Notes under the pieces: generated by a model
Seen by the model: only the letters and a program-made list of their open reading frames with translations
The model's database searches: none
Told to the model about the DNA's origin: nothing
Program-made: the position numbers and the translations under genes
Shown here: positions 55,866 through 64,000 of the stretch, one piece after another
Layout: every line of letters starts with the position of its first letter
How positions within the stretch are numbered: position 1 is the stretch's first letter
DNA from: Tepidicella baoligensis
Lineage (GTDB): Bacteria > Pseudomonadota > Gammaproteobacteria > Burkholderiales > Burkholderiaceae_C
Assembly (NCBI RefSeq): GCF_013432195.1
Contig: NZ_JACCDB010000001.1
Coordinates: forward strand, 273,679-337,678
DNA: 64,000 nucleotides
Direction: 5' to 3'

Positions 55866-56783
55866 TCAGGCGGCTTGCTGGTCGGTCTGTGCCACGATCT
55901 GCTCGACCCATTCGCGCGGCGCCATGGGGAAGCCCAGGCGCTCACGGCTCTCGTAATAGGCCTGCGCCACGCTGCGCGCCAGGTTGCGGATGCGGCCGAT
56001 GTAGGCGGCGCGTTCGGTCACGCTGATGGCACCGCGCGCGTCCAGCAGATTGAAGGTGTGTGCGGCTTTGAGCACCTGCTCATAGGCAGGCAAGGCCAGT
56101 TGATGCGCCATCAGGTGCTTGGCCTGCCGCTCGTGGGCGGCAAAGGCGGTGAACAGGAAATCGGTGTCGGAGTGCTCGAAGTTGTAGGCGGACTGCTCCA
56201 CCTCGTTCTGGTGGTACACGTCGCCGTAGCTCAGCGTGTCGGTCCACTTCAGGTGGTACACATTGTCCACGCCCTGCAAGTACATCGCCAGCCGCTCCAG
56301 GCCGTAGGTGATCTCGCCCGTGATGGGCTTGCAGTCGATGCCGCCCACCTGCTGGAAGTAGGTGAACTGCGTCACCTCCATGCCGTTCAACCACACCTCC
56401 CAGCCCAGGCCCCAGGCGCCCAGCGTGGGGTTCTCCCAGTCGTCTTCCACGAAGCGGATGTCGTTCTGCTTCAGGTCGAAGCCGAGCGCTTCCAGCGAGC
56501 CCAGGTACAGCTCCAGAATATTGCTGGGCGCGGGTTTGAGCACCACCTGGTACTGGTAGTAATGCTGCAGGCGGTTGGGGTTCTCACCGTAACGGCCGTC
56601 CTTGGGACGGCGGCTGGGCTGCACGTAAGCGGCCTTCCACGGCTCGGGGCCGATGGCGCGCAGAAAGGTGGCGGTGTGGCTGGTGCCGGCCCCCACTTCC
56701 ATGTCGTAGGGCTGCAAGAGGGCGCAGCCTTGGGCGTCCCAGTAGGCCTGGAGCTTGAGAATGATGTGTTGAAAGGTCAGCAT
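55866..56783 (-). CDS. glyQ: Glycyl-tRNA synthetase alpha subunit
   Basis: 305 residues from [20 protein letters not shown] (conserved family start); an ATG eight codons earlier also exists. It is a class II synthetase catalytic subunit: [36 protein letters not shown] and [16 protein letters not shown] are all conserved. It charges tRNAGly together with GlyS. First gene of the glyQ-glyS-gmhB-plsC block. No T-box or other leader structure was seen before it. Confidence 0.96.
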   Translation of the reverse strand: MLTFQHIILKLQAYWDAQGCALLQPYDMEVGAGTSHTATFLRAIGPEPWKAAYVQPSRRPKDGRYGENPNRLQHYYQYQVVLKPAPSNILELYLGSLEALGFDLKQNDIRFVEDDWENPTLGAWGLGWEVWLNGMEVTQFTYFQQVGGIDCKPITGEITYGLERLAMYLQGVDNVYHLKWTDTLSYGDVYHQNEVEQSAYNFEHSDTDFLFTAFAAHERQAKHLMAHQLALPAYEQVLKAAHTFNLLDARGAISVTERAAYIGRIRNLARSVAQAYYESRERLGFPMAPREWVEQIVAQTDQQAA

Positions 56784-56849
56784 GGGATAGAGATCCGTCA
56801 GGCGCAACCTTTCATTTTAGTGGGCCACCCAGCCATCTTGCCGCAGTCC

Positions 56850-58445
56850 TCAACGCCGGTGTCGCGCATTCCCGAGAAGAATCACCATGGCCACCGCCAC
56901 CAGCGGCCACAACCCCCAGCGCCCGGCCCACCACGCATAGGGCGTGATCCCGTCACGCCCCTCCACCGTCGCCTGTAGGCGGTCACGGGTCAGACGCGGC
57001 AATTCGGCCTGCACCCGCCCCAGGTGGTCGATGACGGCGGTGGCGCCGGTGTTGGTGGCACGCAGCATGGGGCGTTGCAGCTCCAGCGCCCGCAGGCGCG
57101 AAATGTGCCGGTGCTGGTCGATGGCCACCGTGTCACCGAACCAGGCGATGTTGCTCACGTTCACCAGCACGGTGGGCGCCAGGTGGCCATTGCGGAACGA
57201 CACCGCCAGCTCCTCGCCAAACAGGTCCTCATAACAGACGTTGGGAGCGATGCGCTGCCCGCCCCAGTCGAACGTCGGTTGGCCGAGCGGGCCGCGGCTG
57301 AAGTCCCCCAGGGGGATGTCCATCAGCTCGGTGAACCAGCGGAACAAGGGCGGGATGAACTCCCCGAACGGCACCAGGTGGTGCTTGTCGTAGCGGTACA
57401 TCTCCAGCGACGGCGACCAGCCCGCCACCGAGTTGGTGTAACCATCGGTCCAGTTGCCCAGCGGCAGCCCCAGGAGCACGGCCGAGCGGCTGTCGGCCAC
57501 ACGCCCGAGCCAACGCTCCCACCAGGCGGGGTCCATGTCCTGCGGCAGCAGGGGAATCGCCGTCTCGGGTGCCACGACCAGTCCCCCACCCTGCGCATCC
57601 AGCACCTCGAGCGCCTGAGCCACCTGCTCCTCATACCATGCGAGGGCCAGCGGCACACCGACACCGGGCTGGAACTTTTCGTCTTGGGGAATGTTGCCCT
57701 GCAGCAGCACCACCGGCAGAGAGCCGGTGCTCACCGTCCAGCTGGGCAAGCGCTGGGCCAACCACACCCCGGCAGCAGGCCACCACAACACCGGCAGCAG
57801 GACCAGCACGGCCACACGCCCCGCCCAGCGAGAGACCCCACCACCCTGCGAGACACCGGCGGCAGGAACGCCACGCCACCGCCATGCCACCAGCCCAGCG
57901 GCCAGGCCGGCACTCAACGCCCCCATACCATACACGCCCACCCAGGGAGCCCAGGCCGCATAAGCGTCCACCAAGGCATAACCGGCCGCGCCCCAAGGGA
58001 ATCCGGTCAGCCAGGTGCCACGGGCCCACTCCGCCAGCGTCCAGCCAGCGGCAAACACCAGCCCGAAACGCCAGGGCCCACAGGCTCGCCATGACCACAC
58101 CAGGGCGGCCATGAATGCGGTGTACAGCCCCAGACAAGCCGCCAGCGCCACCACGGCCAGCGCCGCCAGCGCGGGCTCGAGCCCGCCGTACACATGCATG
58201 GAAATGAACAGCCACCAGAATGTGGCCGCCAGCCAGACGGTGGCAAAAACCCAGGCTCGCCAGAAAGCAGCCTGCCGGCTGGGCGCCCACCGCACGCCGG
58301 CAGCCAGCACACACAGGGCCAGCCATTGCAACCAGGGCAGTGGCTCACCCGTCCAGCCCAGGCCCCCGCGCAACGGCCAGGCCATGGCGGCGGCATGCGC
58401 CGCCCCGGCCCCCGCCAGGGCCAGGCCCCAGCGCAGCGGGATCAC
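56850..58445 (-). CDS. lnt: Apolipoprotein N-acyltransferase
   Basis: 531 residues from a GTG at 58445 that overlaps the corC stop (GTGA); a longer ATG frame would run into corC. The inner-membrane enzyme adds the third acyl chain to lipoproteins. About eight hydrophobic helices are followed by a periplasmic nitrilase domain with the catalytic Glu in APETAIPLL, Lys in YDKHHLVPFGEF and Cys in NVCYEDLFGEE. The final helix is near the C-terminus (WPLVAVAMVILLG). The corC-lnt pair is widely conserved. Confidence 0.93.
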   Translation of the reverse strand: MIPLRWGLALAGAGAAHAAAMAWPLRGGLGWTGEPLPWLQWLALCVLAAGVRWAPSRQAAFWRAWVFATVWLAATFWWLFISMHVYGGLEPALAALAVVALAACLGLYTAFMAALVWSWRACGPWRFGLVFAAGWTLAEWARGTWLTGFPWGAAGYALVDAYAAWAPWVGVYGMGALSAGLAAGLVAWRWRGVPAAGVSQGGGVSRWAGRVAVLVLLPVLWWPAAGVWLAQRLPSWTVSTGSLPVVLLQGNIPQDEKFQPGVGVPLALAWYEEQVAQALEVLDAQGGGLVVAPETAIPLLPQDMDPAWWERWLGRVADSRSAVLLGLPLGNWTDGYTNSVAGWSPSLEMYRYDKHHLVPFGEFIPPLFRWFTELMDIPLGDFSRGPLGQPTFDWGGQRIAPNVCYEDLFGEELAVSFRNGHLAPTVLVNVSNIAWFGDTVAIDQHRHISRLRALELQRPMLRATNTGATAVIDHLGRVQAELPRLTRDRLQATVEGRDGITPYAWWAGRWGLWPLVAVAMVILLGNARHRR

Positions 58446-59308
58446 GCGCTGTCGGTCACCCGCGTGACCTTGAACCACGTCACGGCACCACCCTTGGTGT
58501 GCTGCACCAGAAAGCACAGCCCCCCCACTTCGTGGCGCTCCCCCCGCTTGGGCACGTGCCCCATTTCATGAGAGATCAACCCGCCGATGGTGTCGAATTC
58601 GTCATCGGGCAACTGGGTCTCGAACCACTCGTTGACCCGCTCGATCGGCGTGTCGCCACTGACACGCCAAGAACCGTCGGCCAGGGCGAAAATATCGCCC
58701 GCGTCTTCGGCTTCGTCGAACTCGTCCTCGATCTCGCCCACGATCTCTTCGAGCACATCCTCGATCGTGATGAGCCCGGCCACCTGGCCAAACTCGTCGA
58801 TCACGATGGCCAGATGGTGGCGATTGCCCCGAAACTCGCGCAGCAGGTCGTTCAGGCTCTTGCTCTCGGGCACGAACACGGCCGGGCGCAGCAGGGCGCG
58901 CAGGCTCAGCTCGGGGGCCCGCTGCAGCTTCAGCAGGTCCTTGGCCATCAAGATGCCGATGATGTTGTCGCGCCCCCCCTCGTAGACCGGAAAGCGGGAG
59001 TGCGCGGTCTCGATGACGGTATTGAGGATGTCCTGAAACGGTGCATGGATGTCGATCACATCCATGCGGGGCGCGGCCACCATCACGTCGCCGGCGGTCA
59101 TGTCCGCGATGCGGAGCACGCCTTCCAGCATGACGCGGGACTCCGCATCGATGATGTCGTTGTGCTCGGCCTCGGCCAAAGCTTCGATCAGCTCATCCTT
59201 GGAGTCGGGCCCCGGATGGAGGAATTCGGCCAGCTTTTGCAAAAAGCCGCGTTTGTCTTCGTGCCGCACCGCACGGTGCGGCGACGGACTGGGGTAGGGT
59301 TCGGCCAC
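58442..59308 (-). CDS. corC: CorC/YbeX family transporter-associated protein (CBS pair)
   Basis: 288 residues if started at GTG 59308 (VAEPYPSPSPHR); an upstream ATG at 59359 adds a Cys-rich stretch unlike the family. Two CBS domains (about 75-190: VMVAAPRMDVIDIHAPFQDI, LAIVIDEFGQVAGLITIEDVLEEIVG, in part) and a C-terminal CorC_HlyC domain ending near WFKVTRV. No membrane segment, so it is a soluble nucleotide-binding partner, implicated in Mg2+/Co2+ homeostasis and membrane maintenance with Lnt. The start is uncertain because no clear Shine-Dalgarno was seen. Confidence 0.9.
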   Translation of the reverse strand: MAEPYPSPSPHRAVRHEDKRGFLQKLAEFLHPGPDSKDELIEALAEAEHNDIIDAESRVMLEGVLRIADMTAGDVMVAAPRMDVIDIHAPFQDILNTVIETAHSRFPVYEGGRDNIIGILMAKDLLKLQRAPELSLRALLRPAVFVPESKSLNDLLREFRGNRHHLAIVIDEFGQVAGLITIEDVLEEIVGEIEDEFDEAEDAGDIFALADGSWRVSGDTPIERVNEWFETQLPDDEFDTIGGLISHEMGHVPKRGERHEVGGLCFLVQHTKGGAVTWFKVTRVTDSA

Positions 59309-59402
59309 TGACGGTAGGCAAAGTTGCGATGACCCGAGGATACAACAGGCGTGTGACAACCCACAACCGTGCCGGTCATGTTCCCCTTGGGCACGCTGCG
59401 GC

Positions 59403-60050
59403 TCAGGCGGCCCGGCGACGGCGCGCCAGCCGGGCGCTCCATCCGGCGAGCCTGCGCCACCACTGCCGCAGGCGATGACGGCCCAGCTTCACCCAGTACT
59501 GCGAGCGGGCCGCCTGCTCCTCCAGCAACTCGGTCACGCTGGACTCGAAATCCGCCGGCGGCAATTCCAGGTGAGCCTGGCTCTCCGGGCCTTCGCGCAC
59601 GACCGTGGCGCCGCCTTTGCGGGCAATCGACAGCATGGCGGCATTTTCGCTGAGGGCATGGATGACGATGACGGTCACCCCATGGTTGCGCGCGTGGCGC
59701 ACCGCGCGGGCAAAGAGCTGTTCGCCATAACCGCGTCCCCGGGCATGGCGCGACACGCTGACCCCGAATTCCGCGCTGTGCCGGCCTCTGCCCTGGACCA
59801 TATAGGCCAGATGGGCCATGGCGATCAGTTGCAGCCGCCAGTTGAAGATGCCGAACACCTCGTCGCAGTCGAAGCGCAGGCCATCCACATAACGGCGGAT
59901 GTGCTCATCGGTGGCGGCGTAGCCGAAACGCAGGAAACGGTCGCGCTCATCGAGCGCCAGCAGATGTTTCAGAATGGCTGGCCGATGCTCCGCCCCCAGG
60001 GTGCGGATGGGGGCCCTGACGGGTGCATGAGCAGGAGAAGATCGGTCCAT
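59403..60050 (-). CDS. GNAT family N-acetyltransferase
   Basis: 215 residues. The acetyl-CoA-binding motif A is visible as VSVSRHARGRGYGEQLFARAV (R-x-x-G-x-G/A pattern RGRGYG), after the beta-strand region with VFGIFNWRLQLIAMAHL. An N-terminal LDERDRFLRFGYAATDEHI is typical of a proteobacterial GNAT subgroup with unknown substrate. The C-terminus is strongly basic (WWRRLAGWSARLARRRRAA). It stands alone between corC and the alpha/beta hydrolase gene on the same strand. Confidence 0.88.
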   Translation of the reverse strand: MDRSSPAHAPVRAPIRTLGAEHRPAILKHLLALDERDRFLRFGYAATDEHIRRYVDGLRFDCDEVFGIFNWRLQLIAMAHLAYMVQGRGRHSAEFGVSVSRHARGRGYGEQLFARAVRHARNHGVTVIVIHALSENAAMLSIARKGGATVVREGPESQAHLELPPADFESSVTELLEEQAARSQYWVKLGRHRLRQWWRRLAGWSARLARRRRAA

Positions 60051-60089
60051 GCGTGAAATATAAGGGTTTTCCCTTGGTTGACAAGATCT

Positions 60090-61088
60090 TCATCGGGAAA
60101 ACACGACAAACGGCAAGGACTTGCCCGCCTCCAAGGGCGATCGGCGGTCTGCCTCCTGCCAGTGCATCTGGACCGTTTGCCGCAGTTCCGGCACTTCCAA
60201 CAGCCCGAGGTGGCCCACGCCCTGCAATCGGTGCCAGCGGGCACCGGGCAACTCGCCCACCCCTGGAGGAAACACCACGTTGTCACAATCCGACGACCAG
60301 CACTCGAACACCGTCCGTTCATGCAGCGGCTCGTCGGCTTCGAGGGCCTGCAACCAGTCGCTGCCCAGGCGCATCTGCCGGCCATTGGGCGTTTGGCTGA
60401 ACCGCGCCAGCCAGGTACCCTGGTGCGGGGTGCCCAGCGTGATCACGGCCTGCACCCGCTCACCGAGTGCCGCAGGAGCATGACCCGACCGCCGGCAGGT
60501 TTGCCGCCACGCACGCCACCAGGCCCGAGCCGCCAATCCCCCCATGCTGTGACACAGCAACACCGGCGGCCGCCCCGTCACGCGGGTAATGGCTTGCACC
60601 GCCTCCTCGATGGCCGGGGCGTAGTCGTCGATGCCACCGAACACCGGATCCAGCGTCACGGCAACGCAAGGCCGGCCTTCGGCTTGGCCATGGCGCATCC
60701 AGTCGGTCCACAGGGCGCGGTTGCACAGGTAGCCATGAATCAACACCAGCCCTGCACGCCCTGCGGCTCCGGTGTCCAGACTGTCGGGCCAAGCCTCGGA
60801 GCGAAACGGCTGCCACCAGACAAACACCTTCCAAGCCAGCCACACCTCGCGCCACCAGGCCCGCACCCAACCACCGGGTGACGTCTTCGGCCCACCCCGA
60901 GGCCACGACCGGCGCCCAACCCAGGCCGACAGCAGGAAATGCAACGCCTGAGCCAGCGCCATCCCGCCCAGCAAGGCGACCGCACCCAGCACCGCCCAAA
61001 CTGGACGGTCCCACCAAGCCCAGACCCAGGCCGCCATCACCAGCAGAGACACCCCTACCCCGAGGCGCTGCAACCATGCCACCGTCAT
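60090..61088 (-). CDS. Alpha/beta hydrolase, lipase-like, membrane anchored
   Basis: 332 residues from ATG 61088, with GGAG upstream. Two N-terminal hydrophobic helices (LGVGVSLLVMAAWVWAWW and VWAVLGAVALLGGMALAQAL) anchor it. The hydrolase domain then has the oxyanion segment VLIHGYLCNRALW, the nucleophile elbow CHSMGGLAAR, and TLGTPHQGTWLARF, typical of triacylglycerol lipase-like esterases. A late Asp (SSDCDNVVFPP) and His (VGHLGLLE) fit the triad. Lipid or polyester hydrolysis is likely but not provable. Divergent from fadD. Confidence 0.87.
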   Translation of the reverse strand: MTVAWLQRLGVGVSLLVMAAWVWAWWDRPVWAVLGAVALLGGMALAQALHFLLSAWVGRRSWPRGGPKTSPGGWVRAWWREVWLAWKVFVWWQPFRSEAWPDSLDTGAAGRAGLVLIHGYLCNRALWTDWMRHGQAEGRPCVAVTLDPVFGGIDDYAPAIEEAVQAITRVTGRPPVLLCHSMGGLAARAWWRAWRQTCRRSGHAPAALGERVQAVITLGTPHQGTWLARFSQTPNGRQMRLGSDWLQALEADEPLHERTVFECWSSDCDNVVFPPGVGELPGARWHRLQGVGHLGLLEVPELRQTVQMHWQEADRRSPLEAGKSLPFVVFSR

Positions 61089-61210
61089 CCCGCCACTCCA
61101 AGTGTGCCCCGCGCGACAGTTTCTAGGGGCTTGCCCTGAGACGGCCATCGCGACCCCCAAGCCACAATCCTGCCACGCCCATGCCCAACCTGCATAACAA
61201 CCCCCCATCC

Positions 61211-62890
61211 ATGGACAGAATCTGGCTCAAGAGCTATCCCCCAGGCGTGCCCGCCGAGGTGGACCCCACCCAATACCGCTCGCTCAACGAGCTGTTCGAA
61301 GCCTCGTTCCGGCAAAACGCCCGGGAGCCCGTCACGGTCTGCATGAACGAGTGGATGACCTACGGCGAGTTGGACCGGCTGAGCCAGGCCCTCGGGGCGT
61401 ATCTGCAGTCATTGGGCCTGCCCACGGGGGCACGGGTGGCCATCATGCTGCCCAACCTGCCGCAGTTCCCGATCACCATGGCCGGGGTCCTGCGGGCCGG
61501 CTACACCTGCGTCAACGTCAACCCGCTGTACACGGCGCGCGAACTGGAACACCAGCTCAAGGATTCGGGAGCGCAAGCCATCGTCATTCTCGAAAACTTC
61601 GCCCATACGCTGGAAGAAGTCATCGACCGGACGCAGGTCAAGCACGTGGTGCTGGCCAGCATGGGCGACCTGCTGGGGTTCTGGTACGGGCACTGGATCA
61701 CCTTCGCCGTGCGCCACCTGGCCAAGATGGTCCCGAGCTACAAGCTGCCGCTGGACGGCCGCACAATCGTGCCCTTCAAAAAGGCGCTGGACAAAGGGCA
61801 GTCGCTCACCCTCAAGCCAGCCGACGTCAACCACGACTCGATCGCCTTCCTCCAATACACCGGCGGCACCACCGGGTTGTCCAAGGGGGCCATACTGACC
61901 CACGGCAACGTGATCGCGGCCACCCTGCAGGCCGAGGCCTGGTTCACGCCGGCGCTGGACAAGATAGGTGACGTTCGGCACGCCAACCACATCGTGGCGC
62001 TGCCGCTCTACCACATCTTCGCGCTCACCCTCATGCTGCTGGTCATGCGCCACGGGGCCCATGCCACCCTCATCCCCAACCCGCGCGACATCCCGAAATT
62101 CATCGAAACCCTCAAGAGCCGACCGTTCAACGTGCTGTCGGGCGTCAACACCCTGTTCAACGGCCTGCTGAACAACGCGCGTTTCCGCCAGCTCGATTTT
62201 TCCAGTCTGGTGCTGACACAGGCCGGTGGCATGGCGGCCTCGGAGGGCACGGCCAAGCAATGGCAGGCCATCACCAAGTGCACCATGATCGAGGGCTGGG
62301 GCATGAGCGAGACGTGCGCCATCGGCACCAACAACCCGGTCACCAACACCGAGTTCACCGGCACCATCGGCCTGCCGCTGCCCGGTATCGACATCGCCAT
62401 CAAGGACGACGACGGCCTGAGTCTGCCCGTGGGCAGCACCGGTGAGATCTGCATCAAGGGCCCGAACGTGATGCCGGGCTACTACAACAAGCCCGAAGAG
62501 AACGCCAAGACCTTCACCGCCGACGGCTACATGCGCACGGGCGACATCGGCATCATGGACGAGCGCGGCTACATCCGCATCGTGGACCGCAAGAAGGACA
62601 TGATCATCGTCTCGGGCTTCAATGTGTTCCCGACCGAGATCGACAACGTCGTCTCCACCTGCCCGGGCGTGCTGGAGTGCGCGGCCGTGGGTGTGCCCGA
62701 CGAGCACTCGGGCGAGGCGGTCAAGCTCTACGTGGTGCGCAGCGACCCGACGCTCACGGAGGAGCAGGTGATGCGCTTCTGCCACGACAACCTGACCGGC
62801 TACAAACGGCCCAAGTACATCGAATTCCGCGACGAGCTGCCCAAGACCAACGTGGGCAAGATCCTGCGCCGGGAATTGCGGCAGAAGTGA
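61211..62890 (+). CDS. fadD: Long-chain fatty acid-CoA ligase
   Basis: 559 residues from MDRIWLKSYPPGVPAEVD, the common start of this subgroup; an ATG ten codons upstream (61181) is an alternative. Adenylate-forming motifs: QYTGGTTGLSKGAILTH, EGWGMSETCA, GYMRTGDIGIMDERGY, DRKKDMIIVSGFNVFP and the catalytic Lys in TNVGKILRRELRQ. The conserved fatty-acid motif (DGYMRTGDIG...VDRKKDMI) marks it as FadD. It activates long-chain fatty acids at the membrane for beta-oxidation. Transcribed divergently from the hydrolase gene; about 120 bp lie between the starts. Confidence 0.94.
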   Translation: MDRIWLKSYPPGVPAEVDPTQYRSLNELFEASFRQNAREPVTVCMNEWMTYGELDRLSQALGAYLQSLGLPTGARVAIMLPNLPQFPITMAGVLRAGYTCVNVNPLYTARELEHQLKDSGAQAIVILENFAHTLEEVIDRTQVKHVVLASMGDLLGFWYGHWITFAVRHLAKMVPSYKLPLDGRTIVPFKKALDKGQSLTLKPADVNHDSIAFLQYTGGTTGLSKGAILTHGNVIAATLQAEAWFTPALDKIGDVRHANHIVALPLYHIFALTLMLLVMRHGAHATLIPNPRDIPKFIETLKSRPFNVLSGVNTLFNGLLNNARFRQLDFSSLVLTQAGGMAASEGTAKQWQAITKCTMIEGWGMSETCAIGTNNPVTNTEFTGTIGLPLPGIDIAIKDDDGLSLPVGSTGEICIKGPNVMPGYYNKPEENAKTFTADGYMRTGDIGIMDERGYIRIVDRKKDMIIVSGFNVFPTEIDNVVSTCPGVLECAAVGVPDEHSGEAVKLYVVRSDPTLTEEQVMRFCHDNLTGYKRPKYIEFRDELPKTNVGKILRRELRQK

Positions 62891-62961
62891 TCCGCCTGCC
62901 CTCCTTTGCACTCCATACCCCCTATACTGGGAGCACCACCTCCACCGATCCACCATCTCAC

Positions 62962-63717
62962 ATGCCCGCGCTGGATCTTCGGACCATCGTTTTTCTGACC
63001 GGAGCCATCGGCATGTTGCTGCTCCTGGCCGGCACCCGCCACTTCTACGGCGAGCGGCTACCTCGGTGGACCTGGATAGCCCTGGGGTTCACCGCGCTGA
63101 CCCTGTATGGATGGGGCATCGTGAATCCTCAGTACAGTGCTGGGTTGCTGTGGGTCAGTGCCTTCATGGCTGCCATGCTAAGCCACCACTTCTACACCGT
63201 CTGGCGCCATGACCACGAAAGTTTCGCGGCCCGGCTCATGCTCGTCGTGCTCGCGTGCATGGTCGTGTGGATGCTGGCGCGCGCCGTGACGGCCCCCTCC
63301 CTGCCCGCCGGCGCAGACCTCTTCGACCCCTCACCGCTGCAGAGCCTCTACATCGGAGGTTATGCCTTTGCACTGATGACGATGACCGTCGGCTGCATCC
63401 TGCTCATGTTCGAGCGGCTGCGCCAGATCGATGTGCTGGGCCGCTTCGGGGGTGCAGGATTCATGGCCGCCGTTCTGCCCGCCACCGTTCAGGGCCGGCA
63501 GGTGGCAGAAGGCATCCGGGCCAGCCGCTCGTCCCAACCCGGCCTGCCGACATGCAGTGTGAGCATCGGCATGGCCACGTTGGCCGGGCCGATCGGCCAT
63601 CAGCCCACCCAGACGGTGCTGGATCGCCTCATCGCCGAGGCCGACCATGCCCTTTACGATGCCAAGACAGCTGGCCGTGATCGCGCAGCTGTCTATACCC
63701 CGCTTCTCGCAGCATGA
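62962..63717 (+). CDS. GGDEF-family membrane protein with internal deletion (non-functional cyclase domain)
   Basis: 251 residues from ATG 62962. About five hydrophobic helices in residues 1-150 (for example IVFLTGAIGMLLLLAG and MLVVLACMVVWMLARAV) end at LMFERLRQ, after which a GGDEF domain normally starts. Here the chain jumps at about residue 155 to IDVLGRFGGAGF, skipping the first half of the domain (the DxLTGLxNR and D-x-F-K-x-x-N-D segments). The signature itself reads GGAGF. The second half (SVSIGMATL, AEADHALYDAKTAGRD) is intact. The frame is open, so a protein may be made, but cyclase activity is not expected. Overlaps the next gene by ATGA. Confidence 0.8.
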   Translation: MPALDLRTIVFLTGAIGMLLLLAGTRHFYGERLPRWTWIALGFTALTLYGWGIVNPQYSAGLLWVSAFMAAMLSHHFYTVWRHDHESFAARLMLVVLACMVVWMLARAVTAPSLPAGADLFDPSPLQSLYIGGYAFALMTMTVGCILLMFERLRQIDVLGRFGGAGFMAAVLPATVQGRQVAEGIRASRSSQPGLPTCSVSIGMATLAGPIGHQPTQTVLDRLIAEADHALYDAKTAGRDRAAVYTPLLAA

Positions 63718-64000
63718 CGCACGCCACCCCCCCATCCATCCTGCCCCCCGGCATCCAGGTATGGGAACGGGGCTGGCTGTCGGCCAACAACATCCTGATC
63801 GACGGGCCGGACGGCGCCACGCTGATCGATTCGGGCTACTGTACCCATGCGGAGCAGACGCTGGCCCTCGTCACCACCGCCCTGGGCGAACGCCCATTGA
63901 CGCGCCTGCTCAACACCCACCTGCACAGCGACCATTGCGGGGGCAACGCGGCTCTGCAGGCCCGCTTCCCGGCCCTGACCACCTGGATCCCGCCCGGCCA
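63714..64000 (+). CDS. Metallo-beta-lactamase-fold hydrolase (partial, 3' end off the window)
   Basis: Ninety-five codons are visible from the ATG that overlaps the previous stop. The start PPGIQVWERGWLSANNILIDG leads to ATLIDSGY and then the metal site THLHSDHCGG (HxHxDH) within an intact MBL frame. Such proteins include glyoxalase II-like and other thioester or ester hydrolases; the subgroup cannot be set from the N-terminal part. It is co-directional and coupled to the truncated GGDEF gene. Confidence 0.85.
   Translation, partial: MTHATPPSILPPGIQVWERGWLSANNILIDGPDGATLIDSGYCTHAEQTLALVTTALGERPLTRLLNTHLHSDHCGGNAALQARFPALTTWIPPG

Overview
The window is GC-rich and densely packed, with many ATGA or GTGA stop/start overlaps between genes. 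It reads as chromosomal DNA of a betaproteobacterium of the order Burkholderiales, most likely Comamonadaceae. The taxon call is an inference from gene content: a double-length UvrA, FDS-type formate dehydrogenase, a LiuR-controlled leucine pathway, and the block lnt-corC with glyQS-gmhB-plsC. About 50 protein genes can be supported. No rRNA, tRNA or CRISPR array was seen, and no gene-free stretch exceeds about 220 bp.

Layout. 1-5.2 kb: most of a tandem, double-length uvrA (minus strand), whose linkers carry palindromic repeats inside the reading frame. 5.2-10.4 kb: a universal stress protein and an NAD-type formate dehydrogenase in which the gamma and beta subunits are one polypeptide. 10.5-12.3 kb: a membrane diguanylate cyclase. 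12.3-13.4 kb: an IS630-family element inserted in the shared TA of two convergent stop codons. 13.4-21.3 kb: a long minus-strand operon for leucine/isovalerate catabolism (liuB-liuC-liuD-ghrA-mvaB-lysE-ybaK-DUF1289), faced by a divergent AraC regulator. 22.5-25.2 kb: two convergent HD-GYP proteins, one degenerate and one canonical. 25.2-26.0 kb: two small unknown genes behind a Fur-box-like site. 26.2-28.2 kb: a CPA2 antiporter. 28.3-33.9 kb: a PAS histidine kinase and NarL-type regulator, followed by a cyanate ABC transporter and cyanase. 34.1-35.6 kb: an AMP-forming ligase.

35.7-43.3 kb holds the most striking region. Here trkA-trkH and a NifA-like sigma-54 activator gene are followed by an intergenic segment with a 10-bp inverted repeat, an exact IHF consensus and an exact -24/-12 promoter. 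These drive a three-gene operon: a one-cysteine OsmC protein, an acyl-CoA-dehydrogenase-fold protein lacking both usual catalytic glutamates, and a rubredoxin fused to an FAD/NAD reductase. I recognise no described pathway with this composition.

43.5-52.3 kb: acyl-CoA dehydrogenase, chemoreceptor, then paaI-liuA-aceK-atoB behind a perfect LiuR-type palindrome, liuR itself with a second box, and a YgjP-like protease. 52.3-60.1 kb: plsC, gmhB, glyS, glyQ, lnt, corC and a GNAT acetyltransferase. 60.1-64 kb: an alpha/beta hydrolase, fadD, a GGDEF protein with a large internal deletion, and the start of a metallo-beta-lactamase-fold gene.

Main themes are catabolism of leucine and acyl-CoA tied to glyoxylate-bypass control, one-carbon and cyanate metabolism, c-di-GMP signalling, and a sigma-54-controlled redox operon.
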